Shown here: piece after piece, positions 8,838-16,999 of the stretch
Numbering within the stretch: the stretch's first letter is position 1
How the letters are laid out: each line of letters opens with the position of its first letter
From: Algoriphagus boseongensis
GTDB lineage: Bacteria; Bacteroidota; Bacteroidia; Cytophagales; Cyclobacteriaceae
DNA length: 54,583 nt
Direction of reading: 5' to 3'
Assembly (NCBI RefSeq): GCF_004362805.1
Contig: NZ_SNYF01000012.1
Coordinates: 1 to 54,583, forward strand
Notes under the pieces: model-generated
What the model saw: only the letters and a program-made list of their open reading frames with translations
Told to the model about the DNA's origin: nothing
Database searches by the model: none
Translations under genes and position numbers: made by a program

Positions 8838-9428
8838 ATGAAAAAACTCCTTATTCCAATCGCCATCCTAGCTGTAGTCGGTATTTTCATCTATACCAAG
8901 GCAGTTGGCACTTACAACATGTTTGTTCAAAAAGAAGAAGTAATCAATGGCCAATGGGCAGAAGTCCAGACGCAATACCAGCGTAGAGCGGATTTGATTC
9001 CCAACTTGGTGAATACGGTTAAGGGCTATGCAGAATTTGAGCAGGAAACTTTGACTGGTGTTGTAGAAGCACGGGCAAAAGCCACTTCTATTCAGATTGA
9101 CCCGACTAACTTGACTCCTGAAAAATTGGCTGAATTCCAGCAGGCACAAGACCAACTTTCAGGCGCATTGAGCAGACTCTTGGTCACTGTAGAAAAATAT
9201 CCTGACCTCAAGGCAAATCAGAATTTCTTGGAGCTTCAGGCCCAATTGGAAGGAACTGAAAATAGAATTTCTGTTGCCAGAAGAAACTTCAATGAATCCG
9301 TTCAGGACTTTAATTCCAACCTCAGAACCTTCCCTAATAACATTTTCGCAGGCTGGTATGGCTTCGAAACGAAAGGGTATTTTGAGGCAGCTGCGGGTGC
9401 TGAAAATGCGCCAACAGTCCAATTCTAA
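8838..9428 (+). CDS. lemA: LemA family membrane protein
   Basis: A 196-residue protein with one N-terminal transmembrane segment (LLIPIAILAVVGIFIYTKA) followed by a helical extracytoplasmic domain. The family signature is present: RRADLIPNLVNTVKGYA and the following helix with EARAKATS. LemA proteins have a mostly outward-facing helical bundle and no assigned enzyme activity. It is followed 8 bases later by two TPM-domain genes, the usual LemA-TPM gene order in bacteria, which points to a shared envelope role. Confidence 0.97.
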   Translation: MKKLLIPIAILAVVGIFIYTKAVGTYNMFVQKEEVINGQWAEVQTQYQRRADLIPNLVNTVKGYAEFEQETLTGVVEARAKATSIQIDPTNLTPEKLAEFQQAQDQLSGALSRLLVTVEKYPDLKANQNFLELQAQLEGTENRISVARRNFNESVQDFNSNLRTFPNNIFAGWYGFETKGYFEAAAGAENAPTVQF

Positions 9429-9436
9429 TCTAGATC

Positions 9437-9871
9437 ATGGCTGAAAAATTATTTTCTCAGGAAGAAAAAAAGAGCATCGTTGAAGCAATTCAATCGGCTG
9501 AGCTTCGTACTTCCGGGGAAATTCAAGTTCATATCGAAAACCACTGCAAAGGCGACGTAATGGATCGAGCAGCAGAGGTTTTCGAAACTTTGAAAATGTA
9601 CCAAACCAAAGAACGAAATGGGGTCTTGGTCTATTTGGCTGTAGAAGATCATAAGTTTGCCATCATAGGCGATGCAGGGATCAATTCAGTGGTTCCCAAA
9701 GATTTTTGGGAAAAATGTAAGGACCTCATAGCTGAACAGTTTCGTCAGGGGAATTTTACCAAAGGACTAATTGCCGGAATACATCAAGCCGGAGAGCAGT
9801 TGAGAACGCATTTCCCGTATGATGCTAAGTCAGACCAAAACGAACTATCAGATGAGATTTCCTTTGGGTAA
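9437..9871 (+). CDS. TPM-domain protein without signal peptide
   Basis: A 144-residue protein that is essentially a single TPM (TLP18.3/Psb32/MOLO-1) domain: LRTSGEIQVHIENHC, ERNGVLVYLAVEDHKFAIIG, DAGINSVVP, and a terminal helix. No signal peptide or membrane segment is seen, so it may stay in the cytoplasm, unlike its downstream neighbour. TPM domains bind metal and are thought to act as phosphatase-like or repair factors, but bacterial function is not settled. It follows lemA by 8 bases and overlaps the next gene by 20 bases, so the three form an operon. Confidence 0.9.
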   Translation: MAEKLFSQEEKKSIVEAIQSAELRTSGEIQVHIENHCKGDVMDRAAEVFETLKMYQTKERNGVLVYLAVEDHKFAIIGDAGINSVVPKDFWEKCKDLIAEQFRQGNFTKGLIAGIHQAGEQLRTHFPYDAKSDQNELSDEISFG

Positions 9872-10673
9872 AAAGCCCGTTCTTCTACTACTTTCTTTTT
9901 TTCTTTTCCAAGTTGGATTTGGGCAGGATTTCCCTCCTGTACCTAACCCTCCCAAATTGGTCAATGACTTTACAGGAACTTTGAGTAGCGAGGAGGTTAA
10001 TCAGCTGGAACGAAAACTGGTGGCTTACAACGACAGTACGTCTACCCAGATAGCCATTGTGATGATGCGGTCTACTGGAGAGTATGAAATTGCAGATTAC
10101 TCTCAGAGATTAGCTCAAGCTTGGGGAATTGGCGGGGCAAATAATGATAATGGCATTCTCATTTTGGCCGCAATGAATGACCGGAAGGTTTTTATTGCGA
10201 CTGGTTATGGAATGGAAGGGGCAGTTCCTGATGCATTGGCCAAACGGATCGTGAACAACCTGATTATTCCCAATTTCAAAATGGAGGCTTATTATCAGGG
10301 TTTGGACCAGGCCACGGATATGATCATCAAACTTGCCTCAGGAGAATACAAAGCGGATGAAGTCACTTCAGATGGAAACCATGGTGGAGCGGCAATTCTG
10401 ATTTTCTTGTTTATCCTGTTTTTTATCATCATTCCATTGATCAAAAACCGTAAGGATAACGACAACCACATGGGTGGAAAAGGAGGAGGAATAGACCTTT
10501 GGACTACTATTATGCTGGCCAATATGCTTAAAGGTTCCAGCCGAGGAAAGTGGGGAGATTTCTCAGGGGGAAGAGGTTCCTTTGGAGGTGGAGGAGGATT
10601 CGGTGGCGGAGGAGGTTTTGGCGGCTTCGGAGGAGGATCCTTTGGAGGAGGTGGAGCCGGAGGAAGCTGGTAA
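9852..10673 (+). CDS. Secreted/membrane TPM-domain protein with glycine-rich tail (YgcG-like)
   Basis: A 273-residue protein started at MRFPLGKK, because this gives a normal signal peptide (LLLLSFFLFQVGFGQ) and lies inside the end of the preceding gene. Residues about 30-165 are a TPM domain with NDNGILILAAMNDRKVFIA and TGYGMEGAVPD. A transmembrane helix (AAILIFLFILFFIIIPL) follows, then a tail dominated by GGG-G-F-G repeats ending GGAGGSW. This is the YgcG-type architecture. It is probably anchored in the inner membrane with the TPM domain outside. It closes the lemA-TPM-TPM operon and is followed directly by a strong terminator. Confidence 0.93.
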   Translation: MRFPLGKKPVLLLLSFFLFQVGFGQDFPPVPNPPKLVNDFTGTLSSEEVNQLERKLVAYNDSTSTQIAIVMMRSTGEYEIADYSQRLAQAWGIGGANNDNGILILAAMNDRKVFIATGYGMEGAVPDALAKRIVNNLIIPNFKMEAYYQGLDQATDMIIKLASGEYKADEVTSDGNHGGAAILIFLFILFFIIIPLIKNRKDNDNHMGGKGGGIDLWTTIMLANMLKGSSRGKWGDFSGGRGSFGGGGGFGGGGGFGGFGGGSFGGGGAGGSW

Positions 10674-10693
10674 GCTTGAAAAGATAAAAAGCA

Positions 10694-10718
10694 AAAAGCG
10701 CCAATTCGGCGCTTTTTT
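10694..10718. terminator. Bidirectional terminator between the TPM gene and ndk
   Basis: Stem AAAAGCGCC with GGCGCTTTT around the loop AATTC, with T runs on both sides. It stands between two convergent genes and can end both. Confidence 0.85.
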
Positions 10719-10747
10719 GTTTTAGTACTTTTCAGAAGATGTTCAGA

Positions 10748-11170
10748 TTATAGAACTCTTTCCAACTGAGAGAAGTAGAAATTGCCTTCGATAGCAGCAT
10801 TTTCGTCAGAATCTGATCCATGAACTGCATTGGCTTCGATAGACTTGGCAAATATTTTTCTGATGGTTCCTTCTGCAGCATTTGCAGGATTAGTAGCACC
10901 GATCAAAGTTCTGAAATCTTCCACTGCATTATCTTTTTCCAAAATAGCAGCGATGATTGGTCCAGAAGACATGTATTTGCAAAGGTCTGCGTAGAAAGGT
11001 CTTTCCTTATGCACTTCGTAAAATTTACCGGCTAGTTCTGGAGTCAATCGGGTAGCTTTCATGGCTACGATTTTAAAGCCTGCTTCTTCGATCATTTTCA
11101 AGATTGCGCCTGAATTGCCTGCTTCGAACGCGTCAGGCTTGATCATAGTGAATGTTCTGTTTCCTGCCAT
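10748..11170 (-). CDS. ndk: Nucleoside diphosphate kinase
   Basis: A 140-residue protein, the usual length of Ndk, which moves phosphate from ATP to nucleoside diphosphates through a phospho-histidine. N-terminal FTMIKPDA and the active-site histidine in [13 protein letters not shown] are both present, as is the [16 protein letters not shown] segment. It is a single-gene unit on the minus strand, with a promoter element 27 bases upstream and a shared terminator downstream. Confidence 0.98.
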   Translation of the reverse strand: MAGNRTFTMIKPDAFEAGNSGAILKMIEEAGFKIVAMKATRLTPELAGKFYEVHKERPFYADLCKYMSSGPIIAAILEKDNAVEDFRTLIGATNPANAAEGTIRKIFAKSIEANAVHGSDSDENAAIEGNFYFSQLERVL

Positions 11171-11196
11171 GGGAATGATTTGGTTTAATTTGGCCG

Positions 11197-11204
11197 CAAA
11201 AATA
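11197..11204 (-). promoter_or_regulatory. Candidate ndk promoter (TATTTTTG)
   Basis: TATTTTTG on the minus strand is an exact TAnnTTTG -7 element 27 bases before the ndk ATG, leaving a leader of roughly 20 bases. A TTG occurs upstream but at short spacing (13), so the -33 element is uncertain. Confidence 0.45.
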
Positions 11205-11350
11205 GGGTTTTTCAGGACAAATCAGGTCTAATCTTTAGGATTAATCTTGTAGAGTCTTCATTTTCAGTGAAGTTGGTACTTTGGCAATTCTAAAAAAAAT
11301 GTAGACCTTTGCAGGCTATTGGAGCCAAAAGTGCCGCTGAATTAGACTAA

Positions 11351-12385
11351 ATGGAAGCTTTAGCTACGTTTGAAAAAGAACTTTCCTCACCCAAAAAAAT
11401 ATTCATCACCACTCACGTAAAGCCTGATGCGGATGCATTGGGTTCCTCTTTAGGTCTGGCTAATTACCTGATTAAGAAAGGACATGAGGTTACGGTGGTG
11501 ACTCCTACGGATTATCCTTCTTTCCTGAATTGGATGAAGGGGAACGAATTCGTGCTTGATTTTAGCAAACAAGTGGACAGGGATTTGGCTGTGAAAAAAC
11601 TCAATGAGGCAGAAATGATTTTTTGCCTTGATTTCTCGGTTTTAAACCGGGTAAATGAATTGGGTGAAATGATCCGTAAATCCGATGCCTTCGTTGTCAA
11701 TATAGACCATCACCAGGATCCTGAGGATTTCGCAAAATTTAAATTCTGGAGTACACAAGCCGCTGCAACTTGTGAGTTGGTTTATGAACTCATTGTCAAG
11801 TTGGGGGATAAGAATCTGATTGATAAAGACATTGCAGAATGTCTTTACGCAGGAATCATGACAGATACGGGTGGATTTAGGCATCCAAATACCACCAAAA
11901 ATGTCCATCTCGTGGTTGCTGAATTGATTGATTTGGGAGCAGATGTATCCCAAATCGCCAATTGGATTTATGATTCCAATTCTGTTAATCGTTTGAAATT
12001 TATCGGTTTTGCGATCACCAGAAGATTGGTGGTGAGAGAGGATATCCATACAGCCTATTTCGTTATCAGCAAAAAAGATCTTAAAAAATATCAAAGCCAG
12101 ACTGGAGATACCGAAGGTCTGGTGAATTATGCCCTATCTTTGGATGGGATTAAACTTGCCGCATTGTTTTCTGAACGGGAAGACGGAATAAAAATCTCTT
12201 TTAGATCAAGTACCGAAGTAGCAATCAACAAATTTGCTGCGTCCTACTTCAACGGAGGAGGTCATAAAAATGCTGCTGGAGGTAAATCAACACAAAGCCT
12301 GAAAGAAACCGTCGAGTATTTTGAAAAGCTCGTGGAAGAAAGTCAGGAGGAACTGTTTCACTCCGAAAGCGTCACTGCTAACTAA
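11351..12385 (+). CDS. DHH/DHHA1 phosphoesterase, NrnA-type oligoribonuclease/pAp phosphatase
   Basis: A 344-residue protein with the DHH-family motifs in order: THVKPDADALGSSLGLA (motif I), FCLDFS, the NIDHHQD motif, DTGGFRHPNT, and the DHHA1 substrate-binding GGGHKNAAGG near the C-terminus. NrnA-type enzymes degrade 2-5 nt RNAs and hydrolyse 3'-phosphoadenosine 5'-phosphate, using Mn2+ bound by the Asp/His sites. All metal ligands appear intact. It is followed 41 bases later by the FKBP cluster, which may be co-transcribed. Confidence 0.93.
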   Translation: MEALATFEKELSSPKKIFITTHVKPDADALGSSLGLANYLIKKGHEVTVVTPTDYPSFLNWMKGNEFVLDFSKQVDRDLAVKKLNEAEMIFCLDFSVLNRVNELGEMIRKSDAFVVNIDHHQDPEDFAKFKFWSTQAAATCELVYELIVKLGDKNLIDKDIAECLYAGIMTDTGGFRHPNTTKNVHLVVAELIDLGADVSQIANWIYDSNSVNRLKFIGFAITRRLVVREDIHTAYFVISKKDLKKYQSQTGDTEGLVNYALSLDGIKLAALFSEREDGIKISFRSSTEVAINKFAASYFNGGGHKNAAGGKSTQSLKETVEYFEKLVEESQEELFHSESVTAN

Positions 12386-12426
12386 AGCTCAACTTTAAGA
12401 ATACCTTGAAAATTCTCTTATACTTT

Positions 12427-13353
12427 ATGAAAAACAAACACAGCCTTTTGGCAGCTCTTGCACTTACTGTAGGTGTGAGTACTCTTTCCTCCTGTCAAAA
12501 ATCGAAAGTCACTGAAAAGGACGGGATTGAATACACTTATATCAAAGAGGGAACAGAAAAAGCTCCTAATGGGGATTTCCTTCTTTACAATTTGGAGATT
12601 TCTACCGCTAGCGATTCTGTAATATATACGACTTTGAATCAGCCTTTTCCAGGCTATTTGATGGCTACGGATACCCTTACTCCTCAAAACGGAATGGATG
12701 AGATTTTCCTAAACTTAAAAAAAGGAGATTCCATTACATTCAAGTCTACTGCAAAGATCATTTTCAATGGCAATCAACCTGAATTCTTGAAAGAGGATGA
12801 TTTGCTTACCGTGAAATTGGGTGCATTCGACGTGAAAACTGATTCTGCAATGCAGGCCTATTACATGGAAGTAATGATGGCTGAGCAGGCTAAAAGCGCT
12901 GAAAGGGCCAAAGTTCTTGTAGTAGAGGAAGGTCAAAAAATCGAAGCTTATGCTGCTGAAAAAGGCCTTACTGTTCAAAAGACTGAAAATGGCTTGTATT
13001 ACGTAATCGAAAAAGAAGGAACCGGTGAGGCTACTACTCCTGGTACTACCATGTATGTGAACTATGCCGGGTATTTGTTGGACGGAACTTTGTTTGATAC
13101 CTCCATCGAAGAAATCGCTAAAGCTAATAATGTCTTCAGTGAAGAAAGACCTTATGAGCCACTTCCAGTAAATGTTGGAATGGGTCAGGTAATTCCGGGA
13201 TGGGATGAGGGTTTGATGTTGTTGAAAAAAGGCTCTAAAGCTAAATTCTTGATTCCTTCTCCGCTTGCTTATGGTGAGGCTGGAGCAGGAGCACTAATTC
13301 CAGCAAACTCAATTTTGATTTTCGACGTAGAAGTTACCGACGTTCAGAAATAA
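12427..13353 (+). CDS. FKBP-type peptidyl-prolyl isomerase lipoprotein with extra N-terminal FKBP-like region
   Basis: A 308-residue lipoprotein (signal ending TLSSC; I start at the ATG before KNKHSLL rather than a TTG 21 bases earlier). The C-terminal half is a full FKBP domain with YAGYLLDGTLFDTS, VIPGWDEGLMLLKKGSKA and LAYGEAG, keeping the aromatic and acidic pocket residues. The N-terminal half (about 25-140) has a weak echo of the same fold (GIEYTYIKEG ... LKKGDSITF) but lacks the catalytic pocket, so it may be a degenerate second FKBP domain. It would fold or chaperone proteins in the periplasm. It is the first of three tandem FKBP lipoproteins; in flavobacteria a homologue, GldI, is needed for gliding. 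Confidence 0.93.
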   Translation: MKNKHSLLAALALTVGVSTLSSCQKSKVTEKDGIEYTYIKEGTEKAPNGDFLLYNLEISTASDSVIYTTLNQPFPGYLMATDTLTPQNGMDEIFLNLKKGDSITFKSTAKIIFNGNQPEFLKEDDLLTVKLGAFDVKTDSAMQAYYMEVMMAEQAKSAERAKVLVVEEGQKIEAYAAEKGLTVQKTENGLYYVIEKEGTGEATTPGTTMYVNYAGYLLDGTLFDTSIEEIAKANNVFSEERPYEPLPVNVGMGQVIPGWDEGLMLLKKGSKAKFLIPSPLAYGEAGAGALIPANSILIFDVEVTDVQK

Positions 13354-13378
13354 TCAACATTAATTTCAAAGCCGAACT

Positions 13379-13942
13379 ATGAAAAACAGGTGGATTGCTT
13401 TCCTAACACTTCTTGTCGGAGCCATTTCTATTGCCTCCTGTGTAGATCCAGACCAAACTCAAGAAGTTATTCTGGAGCGAGACAAAGAGGCTATTGCGAA
13501 GTATTTGCTGGAAAATCCGATCTCCTCTGTGAAAGAATACTCAGAACCGATTGAAGGGTTTTACATGTTTTGGCAAGTTTCAACAGATCCTAAAATCAAT
13601 AATCTTCTTCGTGGGGATACCGTGACGGTAGACTATGCTGGGAAATTATTGTCAAATAAATATTTCGATACATCGAAAGAACAGTTTGCAAAGGATCAGG
13701 GGATTTATAACTCCACAAGAAATTATACCCCTTTAAAATATCCGTTAGGCTATGGTTTAACAATATCCGGATTTGAATTTGCCGTCTCCCTGATGAGAGA
13801 AGGGGAAAAAGCTACAGTAATTTTCCCTTCCAGACTTGGATATGGTTCACAGCCCCAAGGTCCTGTGCCATCAAATTCTCCTTTAATATTTGAACTAGAG
13901 CTTAAGAATGTGAAGCTCGGAGTCAATCATCTCAATCCATGA
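13379..13942 (+). CDS. FKBP-type peptidyl-prolyl isomerase lipoprotein (second of three)
   Basis: A 187-residue protein with a lipobox (SIASC) and a single FKBP domain: VDYAGKLLSNKYFDTS, then GLTISGFEFAVSLMREGEKA and LGYGSQPQGPVPSNSPLIF. The Trp that forms the floor of the active site in most FKBPs (GW) is replaced by Phe (GF), which could lower activity. Like its neighbours it carries about 12 additional residues after FDTS, ending RNYTPLKY. It begins 25 bases after the first FKBP gene and overlaps the third by four bases (ATGA), so the three are one operon. Confidence 0.92.
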   Translation: MKNRWIAFLTLLVGAISIASCVDPDQTQEVILERDKEAIAKYLLENPISSVKEYSEPIEGFYMFWQVSTDPKINNLLRGDTVTVDYAGKLLSNKYFDTSKEQFAKDQGIYNSTRNYTPLKYPLGYGLTISGFEFAVSLMREGEKATVIFPSRLGYGSQPQGPVPSNSPLIFELELKNVKLGVNHLNP

Positions 13943-14487
13943 TCAAAAAAGTTTTACCTGTATTTTTCCTAGGCCTCATTGCCCTATTTTCCTGTGAGCC
14001 AACCAATCCGTTTAACATTGGTCCGGTTTACGATTATGAGGGAAATTTGGCAAAGGACAGGGTTAAAATCGATGCCTATCTTGATACTGCAAAAATTGAT
14101 AGTATCTATAGAATCCATGATCCATCAGGTGTGGTGATCATTGTTCAGGAAGAAGGAGCAGGTTCTCGTCCAATTACCAATTCAGTAATCTATACTGATT
14201 ATACAGGGTTTTTGATGGAGGACGGTACCGTCTTTGATACCAGCTATGAAAATGTAGCTAGAGATAATGACATTTTCGATGAAAAAAGGGATTACATTCC
14301 TCTCCGATTTATTCTAAATACCAATCAGGTAATATTCGGGTGGGATATTGCATTCAATAGAATCCGGCCAAAAACCAAGGCGGTATTTGTGATTCCCTCA
14401 CCTTTGGCCTATCGGGACAAGGAGGAGACCAGAATACCCGCCAACTCAATTTTGGTATTTAATATTGATTTCCTAGGACTAGATTAA
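13939..14487 (+). CDS. FKBP-type peptidyl-prolyl isomerase lipoprotein (third of three)
   Basis: A 182-residue protein with a short signal and lipobox (ALFSC). One FKBP domain is seen: TDYTGFLMEDGTVFDTS, VIFGWDIAFNRIRPKTKA and PLAYRDKEETRIPANSILVF. The pocket Trp is present; the usual YG of the LAYG motif is changed to YR, so the flap differs from the first copy. The same insertion after FDTS ends RDYIPLRF. The gene starts within the stop of the second copy and ends at a strong terminator. Confidence 0.9.
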   Translation: MIKKVLPVFFLGLIALFSCEPTNPFNIGPVYDYEGNLAKDRVKIDAYLDTAKIDSIYRIHDPSGVVIIVQEEGAGSRPITNSVIYTDYTGFLMEDGTVFDTSYENVARDNDIFDEKRDYIPLRFILNTNQVIFGWDIAFNRIRPKTKAVFVIPSPLAYRDKEETRIPANSILVFNIDFLGLD

Positions 14488-14513
14488 AAAAGGGCTCTAA
14501 AGCCCTTTTTTTA
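14487..14513. terminator. Terminator after the FKBP cluster, probably bidirectional
   Basis: Stem AGGGCT with AGCCCT around CTAA, with an A run before and a T run after. The T run contains the stop codon of the convergent gene at 14511. Confidence 0.85.
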
Positions 14514-15086
14514 GTTAAAGATCTTCGGGAAAAAGGCCGGGATCTCTTGTTTGTATTTTCTATAGCTTTCTCCGAAAAGGGCAACCAAATTTTTCTCCTC
14601 GAAATAAATTCCAAAGGGAAGGTATAGGGCCAAACAGGCCAAATGAATCAAAGATCCCAAGGTTCCAGCCACTAAAAAATACCCCAGAAAAACCAGCGTT
14701 ATGCCTAAGTATAATGGGTGCCTTGATTTGCTGTAAATCCCTTTTTGGATTAATTCGGTCGATTTTTTTTCCTCTTTGAAAAGGAAGTTATTCACAGAAA
14801 TCTCCTTCATTGATCTACTGAATACCACTATGCCTAGGGTCGCCAATAAATAACCCAAATACCTGGGGAATCCACGAGAGTCGAAGAGATGATGAACGGA
14901 CAGGAATAATGCCTGAAAAAAGATTCCTGAAAAAAGCAGGATTGATAATAAAGTGTAGAAAAGGCGATAGTTTTTATAGAATCTTGGCCATTCCGCCTCC
15001 AAAAATCTTTTTAACTTGCCTGAAGCTAGCGCAGTGTGCAAGAAATAGAATAAGACCCAGCTGAGGATCAATAGTACATTTGCCAT
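14511..15086 (-). CDS. Isoprenylcysteine/phospholipid methyltransferase-like membrane protein
   Basis: A 191-residue protein with four to five membrane segments. The C-terminal half holds the ICMT/PEMT signature: SRHPLYLGITLVFLGYFL, a second pair of helices, EEKNLVALFGESYRKYKQ and a final PAFFP. The family transfers methyl groups from SAM to membrane-bound substrates; the bacterial substrate here is unknown. The HPxYxG and EE...YxxY residues that bind SAM are kept. It stands alone and is convergent with the FKBP operon; 30 bases separate its start from the divergent dehydrogenase. Confidence 0.88.
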   Translation of the reverse strand: MANVLLILSWVLFYFLHTALASGKLKRFLEAEWPRFYKNYRLFYTLLSILLFSGIFFQALFLSVHHLFDSRGFPRYLGYLLATLGIVVFSRSMKEISVNNFLFKEEKKSTELIQKGIYSKSRHPLYLGITLVFLGYFLVAGTLGSLIHLACLALYLPFGIYFEEKNLVALFGESYRKYKQEIPAFFPKIFN

Positions 15087-15116
15087 TATCAGGAATTAAA
15101 CCCGGAAATAAACCCC

Positions 15117-16328
15117 ATGATTAAAATCGGAATAATCCGTGAAGGAAAAAACCCACCAGATAAGCGAGTTCCCTTTACTCCGACACAAATAAAGGAATTG
15201 ATTCTTAACTATGGAGAAGACCTTGAATTTTTGGTAGAATCTAGTCCGAATAGATGTTTCGATGATCAAGAATACATCCAGGCGGGAGTTAGAGTGGTGA
15301 ATGACGTGTCCGAGGCAGATATTCTTTTTGGGGTTAAGGAAGTCCCAATTAGCAATTTACTCCCAGAAAAAACTTACTTTTTTTTCTCCCATACCATTAA
15401 AAAGCAAGCCTATAACCGCCCGCTTTTGAAAGCTATTTTAGCCAAGAATATCAGGTTGATTGATTATGAAGCTCTCAAGAATGAGGAAGGGAATAGAGTG
15501 GTGGCTTTTGGAAGATGGGCTGGAATTGTAGGTGCCTACAATGCGCTTTGGACGTATGGGCAGAAAACCGGTTTGTATGAAATTGAAAGAGCCCGAAATT
15601 TAGATGGGCTTTCAGATCTCCTAAATGAACTCAAAAAGATCCAGCTACCTCCTATAAAAATCATTGTAATTGGAACTGGAAGAGTGGGGAAAGGAATAAA
15701 GGAAATTTTAGGAGCATTGGGTATACAAGAGGTCAGCGCCCATGATTTTATTCATTCATATTATGAGGAGCCGGTTTTTGTGGTGTTGAAATCCGAAGAT
15801 TTTAATCGCAGAAAAAGTGATGGGGGATTTGATAAGGAGGAGTTTTATTCCAGCCCCGAAAAATATGAAAGCCATTTCCAGAAATTTGCCGAAGTCGGTG
15901 AAGTTTTGATTGGAGGAGGATATTGGAATCCCGGTGCCCCGAGATTATTTACCATGGAGGATATCAAGTCCCCTGACTTTTCTATTTCCGTAATTGCAGA
16001 CATTACTTGTGACATAAGAGGATCAATTCCGACGACCATAAGAGCATCAACTATCACAGACCCGATTTATGATATCGAAAGGGAATCTGGTGCAGAAATT
16101 CCAGCATTTGGGAGTCAGACGAGTATCTCCGTCATGGCTATTGACAACCTTCCCTGCGAATTGCCCAGAGAATCCAGTGAGGAATTTGGTAGGCATCTCA
16201 GCAAATGGGTGATCCCAGCCTTGTTTGAGGAAAATTCACCCATTTTGGAAAGGGCAACTGTCACCAGAGATGGGGATTTGACTCTTGAGTTTATGTATTT
16301 GATGGATTTTGTAAACCAAGAAGAATAA
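15117..16328 (+). CDS. Saccharopine/alanine dehydrogenase-family oxidoreductase
   Basis: A 403-residue protein of the AlaDH/PNT superfamily: N-terminal IREGKNPPDKRVPFTP, the FSHTIKKQ loop, GRWAGIVGAYNALWTYG, and a Rossmann motif IIVIGTGRVGKGI around residue 185. The C-terminal part keeps VIADITCDIRGSIP and a substrate loop (SISVMAIDNLPCELPRESS) typical of lysine-forming saccharopine dehydrogenases. The reaction would be NAD-linked oxidative deamination of saccharopine to lysine and 2-oxoglutarate, or a related step. Lysine catabolism through saccharopine is not known to be complete here, so the substrate is inferred. deoC follows by 5 bases. Confidence 0.85.
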   Translation: MIKIGIIREGKNPPDKRVPFTPTQIKELILNYGEDLEFLVESSPNRCFDDQEYIQAGVRVVNDVSEADILFGVKEVPISNLLPEKTYFFFSHTIKKQAYNRPLLKAILAKNIRLIDYEALKNEEGNRVVAFGRWAGIVGAYNALWTYGQKTGLYEIERARNLDGLSDLLNELKKIQLPPIKIIVIGTGRVGKGIKEILGALGIQEVSAHDFIHSYYEEPVFVVLKSEDFNRRKSDGGFDKEEFYSSPEKYESHFQKFAEVGEVLIGGGYWNPGAPRLFTMEDIKSPDFSISVIADITCDIRGSIPTTIRASTITDPIYDIERESGAEIPAFGSQTSISVMAIDNLPCELPRESSEEFGRHLSKWVIPALFEENSPILERATVTRDGDLTLEFMYLMDFVNQEE

Positions 16329-16333
16329 TTCCG

Positions 16334-16999
16334 ATGAAGAATTTGAACAGATTTTTGGAATCTACAGTCCTCAAGCCTACAATGACGGACAAGGATGTGG
16401 ATTTATTGATTCGAGATGCCATCGAAGAGCAATTTATTGGGGTATGTATTCCTTCCTTTTGGGTGAAAAAGGCAAAAAGAGAATTAAAAGACGAGGATAT
16501 TCAGGTAGTCACTGTCATTGGCTTTCCTTTTGGATTTGAGGATACAGCTACCAAAGTGGCAGAAACCAAAGAAGCCATCAAAAATGGGGCAGATGAATTG
16601 GACTTGGTATGGTCTCAGACTGCTTTTCATTCGGGTATGAATTGGCCAAAGATTGAAATCGCCCAAATAGCCAAATTGTGCCATGAAGAAGAGCGGATTC
16701 TTAAAGTAATCATCGAGACTGCCTACCTCAGCACAGCGCAAATCCGAGAAGCTTGTCTGATCTGCCAGGAGGCAGGAGCAGATTTTGTAAAAACTTCAAC
16801 TGGGTATGCCCCCACTGGAGCAAAGATCGAAGACATCCAATTGATGCGGCAGACATTATCCTCGGGTGTTGGGATCAAAGCAAGTGGGGGAATTAAAACG
16901 CTGGATTTTGCTTTGGAATTAATCCGCGCTGGAGCTGATCGGATAGGAACCAGTTCGGCTGTTTCCCTGATGAAAGAACTCAGATCCCGGGAATCTTAA
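16334..16999 (+). CDS. deoC: Deoxyribose-phosphate aldolase
   Basis: A 221-residue class I aldolase that splits 2-deoxyribose 5-phosphate into acetaldehyde and glyceraldehyde 3-phosphate. The Schiff-base lysine is in DFVKTSTGYAPTGA, the second lysine in GIKASGGI, and the (beta/alpha)8 core motifs VIGFPFGF and ELDLVWS are intact. It follows the dehydrogenase by 5 bases, probably as an operon. Its stop codon overlaps that of the convergent Na/Pi gene in the shared TTAA at 16996-16999. Confidence 0.96.
   Translation: MKNLNRFLESTVLKPTMTDKDVDLLIRDAIEEQFIGVCIPSFWVKKAKRELKDEDIQVVTVIGFPFGFEDTATKVAETKEAIKNGADELDLVWSQTAFHSGMNWPKIEIAQIAKLCHEEERILKVIIETAYLSTAQIREACLICQEAGADFVKTSTGYAPTGAKIEDIQLMRQTLSSGVGIKASGGIKTLDFALELIRAGADRIGTSSAVSLMKELRSRES

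Noticed and set aside
11642..12094. 150-residue open frame on the minus strand inside the NrnA-type gene.
   Set aside because: Opposite a conserved catalytic gene with all motifs; the translated product has no recognisable features.
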